Below the pieces are notes generated by a model, which worked only from the letters and a program-made list of their open reading frames with translations, ran no database searches and was not told the origin of the DNA. From assembly GCA_910588065.1 (NCBI GenBank), contig CAJUPZ010000027.1, positions 1 through 26,488 on the forward strand: 26,488 bases of DNA. Direction: 5' to 3'. A program made the translations under genes and the position numbers. Positions 8,797-15,865 of this stretch are shown here, one piece after another; position 1 is the stretch's first letter, and the number at the start of each line of letters is the position of its first letter. The DNA comes from an uncultured Muribaculaceae bacterium. Lineage in GTDB: Bacteria; Bacteroidota; Bacteroidia; Bacteroidales; Muribaculaceae.

Positions 8797-9549
8797 GGGG
8801 GGAGGTGTGGTACCTCCGGCACCATGTGTGTAATCTGCCGGTAATCCGCACGCTGCGCATGCGGTTAACAAAATAACCGCACCCTCCGGGCGCCAACACC
8901 CGCGGTGAGCGGGTGACAAGAGAATAGCGCGTGTGTGGAGCGCAGCGAGACCACGCGTTCAGGTTACCCCCATCCCATAAGACCCCTGTGAGGGGGTCGC
9001 GAGATGCCTGTATAACATCGCCTCTCGCGAGGCTCAGGTAGAGAGGGGGCTCTCCTACCCCCCAGGCCTCGCGCTGCGCGCTCGTGCCGGGGTTGTTCAT
9101 GACATCGCGCATCCTGCGCTCAGGCCTCGCCGAGGCCACGTTAGATGGGGCGCTTTCTCGCGACCACGCTCACCGCGGGTCTTTTTTGGGTGGGATGCGC
9201 CTAACGTGGGGTGTCGCTACGCTCCACCGCCACGCTATTTCCTCGCGACCGGCTCACCGCGGGTGGGAATTACTGCAGCTCTGTTCAGATGTGGTACCTC
9301 CGGCACCATTTGGGTAATCGGCCGGTAATCCGCACGCTGCGCATGCGGTTAACAAAATAACCGCACCCTCCGGGCGCCAACACCCCATAACATAAGGGCG
9401 GTGGGATGCACCCGCGGTGAGCGGGTGACAAGAGAATAGCGCGTGTGTGGAGCCGCAGGCGAGACCACGCGTTCAGGTCGCCCCCATCCCATAAGACCCC
9501 TGTGAGGGGGTCGCGAGATGCCCGTATAACATCGCCCGGCGGGTGGGAA
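8797..9549. repeat. Gene-free GC-rich repeat region: R1, inverted block Y, R2
   Basis: No gene was seen in about 0.75 kb. R1 (8807-9022) and R2 (9291-9536) are direct copies starting GTGGTACCTCCGGCACCAT and ending near ATAACATCGCC. R2 carries about 30 extra bases near 9384-9412. Between them, 9023-9290 is an inverted relative of the block at 66-520. Hairpin-prone units recur (CACCCGCGGTGAGCGGGTG, ACCCCTGTGAGGGGGT). The region separates catalase (stop at 9550) from the DUF1016 cassette. The ORFs across it are short and repeat-composed. Confidence 0.8.
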
Positions 9550-11055
9550 TCAGGCATGGGGGAAGCGGGTGTCCCAGGCGGGGTGGGCGGGGTCTTCGGC
9601 CACAAGGGCCTCGGCGAGGTCTATCTGCAGCGCTTCGGCGAGCATGCGGCCATATTCGGGGTCGGCGTTGTTGCAGGCGCGCACGTGTCGCTGTTTGATA
9701 AACAGGGGTATCCCTTTCATCTGGGCGGCGGTGTTGGCGCATGTGGCTTTTTTGTCATCATCGGTCATGAGCCGCCACAGTTTGCCTGGTTGTGTGTAGT
9801 AGTCGTCGTCATAGGCGCGCTCGTTGTAGTTGAACATATCGCCATGCAGCGGCATTGGCGGTTCTTTTCGCGAGGGAGTGTCCTGCCATTCGCCGTAGCT
9901 GTTTGGCTCGTAGGCAATTGTAGCGCCATAGTTGTCGTCGGTGCGCATCTGTCCGTCGCGGTGGAATGAATGGAACGGGCATTTAGGCTTGTTGACGGGG
10001 ATGAGGTTGTGGTTCACCCCGAGGCGGTAGCGCTGAGCGTCGCCGTAGGAGAACAGACGTCCCTGCAGCATTTTGTCGGGAGAGAAGCCTATGCCGTCCA
10101 CAATGTTTGTGGGGTTGAAGGCTGCCTGCTCAATCTCGGCAAAAAAGTTTTCGGGGTTGCGGTTTAGTTCGAGGATGCCAACTTCGCGCAGCGGAAAATC
10201 GGCGTGATACCACACTTTTGTGAGGTCGAAAGGGTTGATGCCGTATTCCTCGGCCTGCTGCTCGGTCATGAGCTGGACGCAGAGTTTCCATTTGGGGAAG
10301 TCACCGCGCTCGATAGCCTCGAAGAGGTCGCGCTGGTGGGACTCGCGGTCTTTTGCGATGATATCCTCGGCCTGCTTGTCGGTGAGGTTTTGTATGCCTT
10401 GCATGGTTAAGAAGTGAAACTTCACCCATGTGCGGATGTTGTCTTTGTTTATGAAGCTGTAGGTGTGGCTGCCGAAGCCGTGCATGTGGCGGAAAGATGC
10501 GGGTATGCCTCTCGGCGACATGGTTATTGTGACCTGGTGCAGAGCTTCGGGCAGGAGTGTCCAGAAGTCCCAGTTGGCGGTTGGGTTGCGCATTCCGGTG
10601 CGTGGGTCGCGCTTTATAGCGTGGTTGAGGTCCGGGAATTTCAGGGGGTCGCGCAGAAAGAAAACCGGGGTGTTGTTTCCGACGAGGTCCCAGTTGCCTT
10701 CGTCAGTATAGAATTTCATTGCGAAGCCTCTGATATCGCGCTCGGCATCGGCTGCGCCGCGCTCTCCGGCAACGGTTGAGAAGCGCACCAGGCATGGTGT
10801 CTGCTTGCCTACGGATGCGAAAATTGATGCGCGGGTGAATTCGGTGATGTCGTTTGTGACGGTGAAGCGTCCGAAGGCTCCGGAGCCTTTTGCGTGCATT
10901 CGCCTCTCGGGAATGACCTCACGGTCGAAATGGGCGATTTTTTCAAGATACCAAGGGTCCATGGCTGTCTGCGGACCAGGGAACCCGGCGGTCTGGATGT
11001 TTTGGTTGTCGGCGATCGGGCGGCCGTTTTCGGCGGTCAGTCTTTTCTTATCCAT
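9550..11055 (-). CDS. katA: Heme catalase (monofunctional, small-subunit type)
   Basis: 501 residues from the ATG at 11055, chosen because homology begins at MDKKRLTAENG; the ORF extends further upstream without homology. It disproportionates hydrogen peroxide to water and oxygen in the cytoplasm. Visible signature residues are catalytic His54 in PERRMHAKGSGAFG, Asn127 in VGNNTPVFF, the RFSTVAGERG segment at 91-100, and the proximal heme Tyr in RLFSYGDAQRYR (about 337). Length fits clade 3 catalases. It is followed by the GC-rich repeat block and preceded by 103 bases from the GNAT gene. In an anaerobe it would serve oxygen and peroxide tolerance. Confidence 0.95.
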   Translation of the reverse strand: MDKKRLTAENGRPIADNQNIQTAGFPGPQTAMDPWYLEKIAHFDREVIPERRMHAKGSGAFGRFTVTNDITEFTRASIFASVGKQTPCLVRFSTVAGERGAADAERDIRGFAMKFYTDEGNWDLVGNNTPVFFLRDPLKFPDLNHAIKRDPRTGMRNPTANWDFWTLLPEALHQVTITMSPRGIPASFRHMHGFGSHTYSFINKDNIRTWVKFHFLTMQGIQNLTDKQAEDIIAKDRESHQRDLFEAIERGDFPKWKLCVQLMTEQQAEEYGINPFDLTKVWYHADFPLREVGILELNRNPENFFAEIEQAAFNPTNIVDGIGFSPDKMLQGRLFSYGDAQRYRLGVNHNLIPVNKPKCPFHSFHRDGQMRTDDNYGATIAYEPNSYGEWQDTPSRKEPPMPLHGDMFNYNERAYDDDYYTQPGKLWRLMTDDDKKATCANTAAQMKGIPLFIKQRHVRACNNADPEYGRMLAEALQIDLAEALVAEDPAHPAWDTRFPHA

Positions 11056-11158
11056 ACAATCATAATAGGTTTTTAGTGTGTGTTTTCGTTTATTTGAATG
11101 TGAGGGTAAACAAGTAACAACAGGATGTATGGAATGGTTCACGCAGGGCGGCGGAGGG

Positions 11159-12004
11159 TCAGAGGGGGAGGATCATCTCGAACTGCGATGCTGCGGGGAG
11201 GATGTTCATGCTTTTGAGGAAGGCGGGGAGGGTGGTGTCGGCGGAGCTGATGTTGAGAACTTTTACAGAGCCGGTTTTGAACATCGGCAAAGCTCTGCGC
11301 AGCAGCGCGGATGCTATTCCGGAGCGTCGGTGGCTCTGATGGACGGCCAGTCGGGCTATGTCGCCGGTGAGGGGGTCGAACACGCACAGGCCGGCAATGG
11401 TGTCGCCGCAGAAAGCCCCGAGGCAGGTGAGCTCTGCGCTGCCACGCATTATCGATTCGGTGCTGTTTTGCCACGAGGGGGAGAAGTTGCAGAAAGATGC
11501 TGCGGACATAACCTGCTCCGGCTCAATTGGGGCGATGGTGCAGCGTGGGCTGCCATTGCCGCAGTTGATGGCGTCAATGCTTTGCCTGAAGCAGAGCAGC
11601 TGCCTCGATTCTTTGAAGCCGAGGCTTTTGTATAGCGAAATGGCGTTGCTGTTGCTCTGCAGCACCTCCAGCACATATTGTTTTGTGCCGGCATCTTTGA
11701 GGATGGGGAGCGAGCGGGTGAACATTTCGCGCGCCAAACCTTGGCTGCGGAAATGGGCGGCGGTGCCGGTTGCAATGTCGTAGGCCGATGGAACGGAATT
11801 GTGGGTTCCGGTGCCTATGAATGAGAATGCTGCGATTGAGCCGCCGCTGAAAGCTGCAAGCGACAGCTCCGGGTTGAATCCGCGCCTTGTGAGCATCGAT
11901 TGCAGTTCGTGCCTGTCAAAGCTTATCTCGTAGTCGGCAAAGGCGTGTGCGAAGCCTTGGTACAGGGTGTCGAAGTCGATGTTTTCAAGATTTCTGATTT
12001 CCAT
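11159..12004 (-). CDS. Tandem GNAT-fold acetyltransferase
   Basis: 281 residues containing two GNAT-like halves. The first (about 60-140) shows IATGTAAHFRSQGLAREMF, an R/Q-x-x-G-x-A-type acetyl-CoA pyrophosphate loop, then NSNAISLYKSLGF. The second (about 200-280) shows DIARLAVHQSHRRSGIASALL, a canonical loop. The double-GNAT layout suggests one half may be structural. The acceptor substrate cannot be predicted. The gene lies 11 bases after a heptamer repeat separating it from the nicotinamidase-like gene, and 103 bases before catalase. Co-transcription is plausible. Confidence 0.75.
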   Translation of the reverse strand: MEIRNLENIDFDTLYQGFAHAFADYEISFDRHELQSMLTRRGFNPELSLAAFSGGSIAAFSFIGTGTHNSVPSAYDIATGTAAHFRSQGLAREMFTRSLPILKDAGTKQYVLEVLQSNSNAISLYKSLGFKESRQLLCFRQSIDAINCGNGSPRCTIAPIEPEQVMSAASFCNFSPSWQNSTESIMRGSAELTCLGAFCGDTIAGLCVFDPLTGDIARLAVHQSHRRSGIASALLRRALPMFKTGSVKVLNISSADTTLPAFLKSMNILPAASQFEMILPL

Positions 12005-12014
12005 TGCATGGGGA

Positions 12015-12063
12015 TTTAGTTTTTAGTTTTTAGTTGTTAGTTTTTAGTTTTTGGTTTTTAGTT
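12015..12063 (-). repeat. Heptamer tandem repeat between the nicotinamidase-like and GNAT genes
   Basis: Seven 7-base units (minus strand AAACTAA, with CAACTAA and AAACCAA variants). The stop codon of the upstream gene (complement of 12058-12060, TAA) lies inside the first unit, so the repeat begins at the very end of that coding sequence. The situation is the same as at KdsC, but here the frame meets the stop. Confidence 0.9.
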
Positions 12064-12570
12064 GATTGTGGGGGAGTAGGGGGTGAGGAGGTTGAATTTG
12101 TCCGGGCCGAAGAGTTCGATGCCGTCAAGGAGCGATTGACGCACACAGACATCGCCCGCAAGGCCGCAGATGTCTATCTGTTCAATCTTTTCATTCTCAA
12201 CCAGCCCGCGGATTATCCTGGCGGCTTCGGGATTTTTGAAGATTGAGTATTCGTCTCTATCCGCGCTCTCGCCCTTATATAGAAAGCGAACGGCTCCCGA
12301 AGTTTCATACAGGGGGCGGAACAATGGTTGCCAGATTGCGGCACCCACTGTATCGTGCACGCAGTGTCGCGGCCATTCGCCGCCGCAGTCGGTGAATGAG
12401 CAGTGGTAGAAGGGGTGTCTGTCGGCCGTGACAATTTTCAGGGCATATTTGCCGGAATTACGGGAAATGTAGCCGGCGAGATTGTTCATTGCTTCCTCGG
12501 CTCCGTTTATGGGCAGCGAGCCGTTTATGAAGTCGTTCTGAGGGTCGATTATCAATAGCATCCGGTTCAT
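12058..12570 (-). CDS. Nicotinamidase-like cysteine hydrolase (isochorismatase fold)
   Basis: 170 residues. The catalytic triad is visible: Asp9 in IIDPQNDF, Lys99 in FLYKG, Cys142 in GLAGDVCV. Metal-site residues of the nicotinamidase type are also present (Asp50, His52, His56), and EWPRHCVHDTVGA (65-77) is the PncA-like W-P-x-H-C segment. Nicotinamide deamidation to nicotinate in NAD salvage is therefore the best guess; another small amide hydrolase activity is possible. The protein is somewhat short for PncA (usually about 180-215 residues), and its last residues abut the heptamer repeat, which supplies the stop codon. It lies 76 bases after the response regulator on the same strand. Confidence 0.8.
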   Translation of the reverse strand: MNRMLLIIDPQNDFINGSLPINGAEEAMNNLAGYISRNSGKYALKIVTADRHPFYHCSFTDCGGEWPRHCVHDTVGAAIWQPLFRPLYETSGAVRFLYKGESADRDEYSIFKNPEAARIIRGLVENEKIEQIDICGLAGDVCVRQSLLDGIELFGPDKFNLLTPYSPTIN

Positions 12571-12646
12571 AGGTGTGAGTTTTTGGTGTTTAATATAGCT
12601 ATAAATATTTTGAATGATATCTTCAGTTGGAAAGACCTAAAGTATG

Positions 12647-13348
12647 TCAGAGGATTCCGGGTCTACAACTCCTCGCAGTGTTTTGAATCATTAGAATTAA
12701 TCCTTTCTTTTTCAGCGAGGTTATAGTTATCGAGGGGTCGGTGAGGAGTTTGCGGATATAGGTTATCTGCACGTTGAGGGCGAGAGAGTTTGCGTAACTG
12801 CTGTCGCCCCACACGGTGTTGAGGATAGTATCACGGTCAACAACCTTGCCGACATTTTCAGCGAGGATTGCAAGAATCTCCGTCTGGCGCACAGAAAGAG
12901 AGTGTGTTTCGCCATTATATGTCAATGATGCGAGGTTTGGTCGGAATACTGTGTTGCCTAACTGATATTCTACATCCTGCGAGGTTATGTCGCTCTCAAA
13001 CCGTTCATTTATCTTGGCTATCAGCTCTTCAGGATAGAATGGCTTGGGTATGTAGTCATTCCCCTTCAGTTTGAAGCCATACAGACGGTCTACCTTGTCG
13101 GTACGGTCGGTGAGAAAGAAGATTATCACGCGACGGTCAGTTTCTCGTATGGCCTGGGCGACCTCAAAACCGTTCATTTCCGGCATGTTGATGTCAAGGA
13201 GAATCAAATCGGGATGAATGTCACGATATAATTCCAATCCCACTTTTCCATTAGAGGCATATATAACCTCATAGCCTTCTGCCTCTATGAAGCGTTTGAG
13301 CAGCATGGAGTTTTTCAAATCATCGTCAACGAGCAGTATTTTTTTCAT
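12647..13348 (-). CDS. OmpR-family response regulator (RprY-like)
   Basis: 233 residues. The receiver domain (1-118) has the acidic cluster at Asp8-Asp10, phospho-acceptor Asp52 in LLDINMPEMNG, Thr80 and Lys102 in PKPF. A winged-helix DNA-binding domain follows (about 125-220), with SVRQTEILAILAENVGKVVDRDTIL and NVQITYIRKLL. The last roughly 15 residues (after LKKKG) look unlike the usual family end. The start codon overlaps the kinase stop by 4 bases (ATGA), so the two are translationally coupled. It probably controls the divergent GLPGLI/outer-membrane operon, whose promoter carries phased repeats. Confidence 0.9.
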   Translation of the reverse strand: MKKILLVDDDLKNSMLLKRFIEAEGYEVIYASNGKVGLELYRDIHPDLILLDINMPEMNGFEVAQAIRETDRRVIIFFLTDRTDKVDRLYGFKLKGNDYIPKPFYPEELIAKINERFESDITSQDVEYQLGNTVFRPNLASLTYNGETHSLSVRQTEILAILAENVGKVVDRDTILNTVWGDSSYANSLALNVQITYIRKLLTDPSITITSLKKKGLILMIQNTARSCRPGIL

Positions 13349-14817
13349 TGCGGTAGTTTTATTGAGAATGATGAGCCGACACCCTCGGCGCTCTCCACGG
13401 AAATTTCGCCACCGTGGGCGTCTGTCAGTAGCTTGACGTATGCGAGCCCAAGTCCCATTCCGGGGATGTCGGAAGCCGATGCTTTGCCACGATAGAAACG
13501 GTTGAAGATTCTGTTTATATCATCGGCCGCGATACCGTTGCCATTGTCCTCGACAATAATCTGGCAACCGTCCGAAGTTCTGACAGCATTTATCTTTATC
13601 GTCACCTTATCGCTTGAGTATTTTATTGCGTTCTCAATCAGATTCGTAAGGATATTCATGAGGTGTGAGCAGTCGGCAGAAATCTCAAAATTTTCCGGAA
13701 CAGCATTTTCAAACACAACATCCTTAGCACTTGGCACTGTGATTGATTTTATAACACTGTCAACAAACGCAGCAAGGTTGAATGAGGATACATTGAGAGG
13801 AATCTGCTCCACGTTATTGAATGTTATGTCACGCAGCTTGGAGAAATATGCCGAAAGGTTATCAAGGGCTATCCGTATCTCTCCGGTGAGTTCATGACGC
13901 AGTTGGTCATCTTCCATCAGTTTGTCATTGTCAATTCCGGAAACACACATCTTCAATGTTGAAATCGGTCGTTTCAGTTCGTGAATCATTGTGGAGATAA
14001 AGGAGTTGCGCATTTTGTCAAGCCGTGTCAGTTTGGCGATTGTCTTTATCTGCCATACAAGACACAAAATAAGGAACAACGAGAGAACGACGGCCATTAC
14101 TAAAGTCCAGCCCATTTCACGAAGCACCTCTGACGAAGGTATAGGACACTCTATCACAACTGCTTTCCTTTCAAGTTCAGAATAAGGAGTGATAATCTTC
14201 AGACGAGGAGACAATACGGAGGAATGACGCTCTGTGACAGGCTCCCATGTCACGCTGTCTTGCAGCATTATAGAGATGTCTGCAATAATGTCGTGCTTTC
14301 TGAGGATTGAATCAACGCCTTCCACTGTAAACGGAGATCGGATCTCGCTTTCAAAATTTCTCATTGCATTCCATGCGATTCCGTCTGAGGGGGCTGAAGA
14401 GGCATCGATAGTTGCAATCCTGGCGTTAGCCATTTCGATGGAGTCCATAACCAATTCCTCAAGTCGTTTCATTTCTTCATGAGTGAGTTTGCGATTCTCT
14501 GCAATTCCCAAAAGCTTCCTACCATTGATAACATTGGTTCTTACGGTGACGGTCCGGACTTGTTTGCCAATGGAGTCCAGACCATGACTCATTTGAAATC
14601 GCGACTGTACCCTTACAGTATCCCCCTCTGTCGCGGATCCGCGAGCCCGCGCTTTGTCATACTCTTTCAACGCTTCTGCTACCGATATTCCGGTTCTGCT
14701 CTCATATTCAGTCAGAGAGTACTCATAGCGACCATATAACCAATACACTTGCATCCCGAGGAAAGCAAGTATGGCCACTATGGAGAGTATATATAGTGTT
14801 TTGATTTTCTTTTCCAT
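13345..14817 (-). CDS. Membrane sensor histidine kinase (RprX-like)
   Basis: 490 residues. TM1 is about 7-27 and TM2 about 236-258. They enclose a periplasmic sensor region of about 210 residues with no recognised domain. Then come HisKA with phospho-acceptor His279 in MIHELKRPIS, and HATPase_c with the N box around Asn396 (NLIENAIKY), G1 at 424-428 (DNGNG) and G2 at 453-458 (GMGLGL). The HELKRP variant of the H box is typical of Bacteroidota RprX-type kinases. A -7 box, TACTTTTG, lies only 4 bases before the ATG, suggesting a leaderless or near-leaderless message. First gene of a two-gene operon with the response regulator. Confidence 0.92.
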   Translation of the reverse strand: MEKKIKTLYILSIVAILAFLGMQVYWLYGRYEYSLTEYESRTGISVAEALKEYDKARARGSATEGDTVRVQSRFQMSHGLDSIGKQVRTVTVRTNVINGRKLLGIAENRKLTHEEMKRLEELVMDSIEMANARIATIDASSAPSDGIAWNAMRNFESEIRSPFTVEGVDSILRKHDIIADISIMLQDSVTWEPVTERHSSVLSPRLKIITPYSELERKAVVIECPIPSSEVLREMGWTLVMAVVLSLFLILCLVWQIKTIAKLTRLDKMRNSFISTMIHELKRPISTLKMCVSGIDNDKLMEDDQLRHELTGEIRIALDNLSAYFSKLRDITFNNVEQIPLNVSSFNLAAFVDSVIKSITVPSAKDVVFENAVPENFEISADCSHLMNILTNLIENAIKYSSDKVTIKINAVRTSDGCQIIVEDNGNGIAADDINRIFNRFYRGKASASDIPGMGLGLAYVKLLTDAHGGEISVESAEGVGSSFSIKLPQ

Positions 14818-14821
14818 GATA

Positions 14822-14829
14822 CAAAAGTA
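14822..14829 (-). promoter_or_regulatory. -7 promoter box of the kinase-regulator operon
   Basis: Minus strand TACTTTTG matches TAnnTTTG and ends 4 bases before the kinase ATG (14817). If used, the transcript would begin at or within a few bases of the start codon. Confidence 0.45.
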
Positions 14830-14877
14830 GAGATAAAATATTGCATAAACTCTCGAAATGATGGATAATTGACCGGC

Positions 14878-14920
14878 AGTAATAATTTAGTAATAATTCC
14901 ATAATGTTTGAGTAATGATT
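14878..14920. promoter_or_regulatory. Phased direct repeats between the divergent operons (candidate regulator operator)
   Basis: AGTAATAATT at 14878-14887 and again at 14889-14898 (11 bases apart), then AGTAATGATT at 14911-14920 (22 bases further). A weaker unit (TAAT core) sits at the missing 11-base step near 14900. Spacing by helical turns on one face of the DNA is how OmpR-family regulators bind tandem sites. The repeats lie 29 bases upstream of the plus-strand -7 box. Confidence 0.55.
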
Positions 14921-14948
14921 ATTCTCGTCTCATTGAAGGTCACGGCTA

Positions 14949-14956
14949 TAACTTTG
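14949..14956 (+). promoter_or_regulatory. -7 promoter box of the GLPGLI / outer-membrane operon
   Basis: TAACTTTG matches TAnnTTTG, 27 bases before the ATG at 14984. No good TTTG was seen at the -33 distance, which fits a promoter needing an activator at the repeats just upstream. Confidence 0.55.
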
Positions 14957-14983
14957 CAGCGTAAAACTTAAACCACAAAAAAC

Positions 14984-15865
14984 ATGAAGAAAACAACAAT
15001 CATCATCTTTGCCCTTGCAGTATTGTCAACGGTAGCATCGGGCAAAGTACTCCGACGCACACTGAGCATATTTCAAAGCAATGTGCCCGAAACCGAGAAT
15101 ATCGCACCGGAAACGATGGAGTTCGTATACGATTACTCATGGTGCAATGACACGACAGATCAACTGGAAGACAACTACACCAAAGACCAAATGCTTCTGC
15201 AAATTGCGACAGACGGACTTTCTAAATTCTCCAGTTACAAAAATCTTACGGTAGATTCACTTCTGATGAGAATAACTCAGGAGCAAGTAGCAGATGCCGC
15301 CATGGAGGGGAAACTCTCAAACGGAGAATTTATGACAATCTTCAAAAATTATCCTAATGGGAAAGTTACTCACACAGAGAAAATCTGTATGGACTGGTTT
15401 CGCTATGAGGAGGATATGCCTGAACTTGAATGGGAATTGACTGATAGTGTGATTAATGTGCTGGGTTATGAATGTCAATCGGCAGTATGTACCTTCCGAG
15501 GTCGTGAATGGATTGCGTTCTATACCGAAGATATTCCTATAATGGAAGGTCCTTGGAAACTGCATGGTTTGCCGGGACTGATTATGAAGGCTTCTGATAA
15601 AGAGGGACATTATAATTTTGAGTGTATCGGCATAAAGTCAAAGGCAGAAAGGCCAATTACAATTTATAAGGTTCCGTTCAATACGACTTCACGCGCAAAG
15701 TACTATGACGCGAAGCATCGCTATGACGTTAATCCATATGCTTACTATGAGGAGGGAGGACACGGACATATAGACGTTTATGACGAAAATGGCAATCTTA
15801 TGCTTGACTCATATGACCCTATTGACCTACCATACGATTACATTGAACGCGATTTGAGAAAATGA
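14984..15865 (+). CDS. GLPGLI-family exported protein
   Basis: 293 residues with a signal peptide (1-20, cleavage near ASG-K). The family hallmark is present: WKLHGLPGLIMKA near residues 189-201, preceded by the usual Cys pair region (YECQSAVCTFRGREWIAFYTEDIP). The GLPGLI family is Bacteroidota-specific and of unknown function. Members are usually encoded beside a carboxypeptidase-regulatory-domain outer-membrane protein, as here, where the stop overlaps the next start by 4 bases (ATGA). A periplasmic or outer-membrane partner role for the barrel is inference. Confidence 0.9.
   Translation: MKKTTIIIFALAVLSTVASGKVLRRTLSIFQSNVPETENIAPETMEFVYDYSWCNDTTDQLEDNYTKDQMLLQIATDGLSKFSSYKNLTVDSLLMRITQEQVADAAMEGKLSNGEFMTIFKNYPNGKVTHTEKICMDWFRYEEDMPELEWELTDSVINVLGYECQSAVCTFRGREWIAFYTEDIPIMEGPWKLHGLPGLIMKASDKEGHYNFECIGIKSKAERPITIYKVPFNTTSRAKYYDAKHRYDVNPYAYYEEGGHGHIDVYDENGNLMLDSYDPIDLPYDYIERDLRK

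Noticed and set aside
8580..8825. 81-codon ORF upstream of the DUF1016 gene
   Set aside because: It runs through the heptamer repeat and the duplicated kdsC 5' end in another frame, with no conserved pattern.
11078..11635. 185-codon plus-strand ORF across the GNAT gene
   Set aside because: The minus strand carries canonical GNAT motifs in this interval. The plus-strand product is Gly/Glu/Ala rich with no motif.
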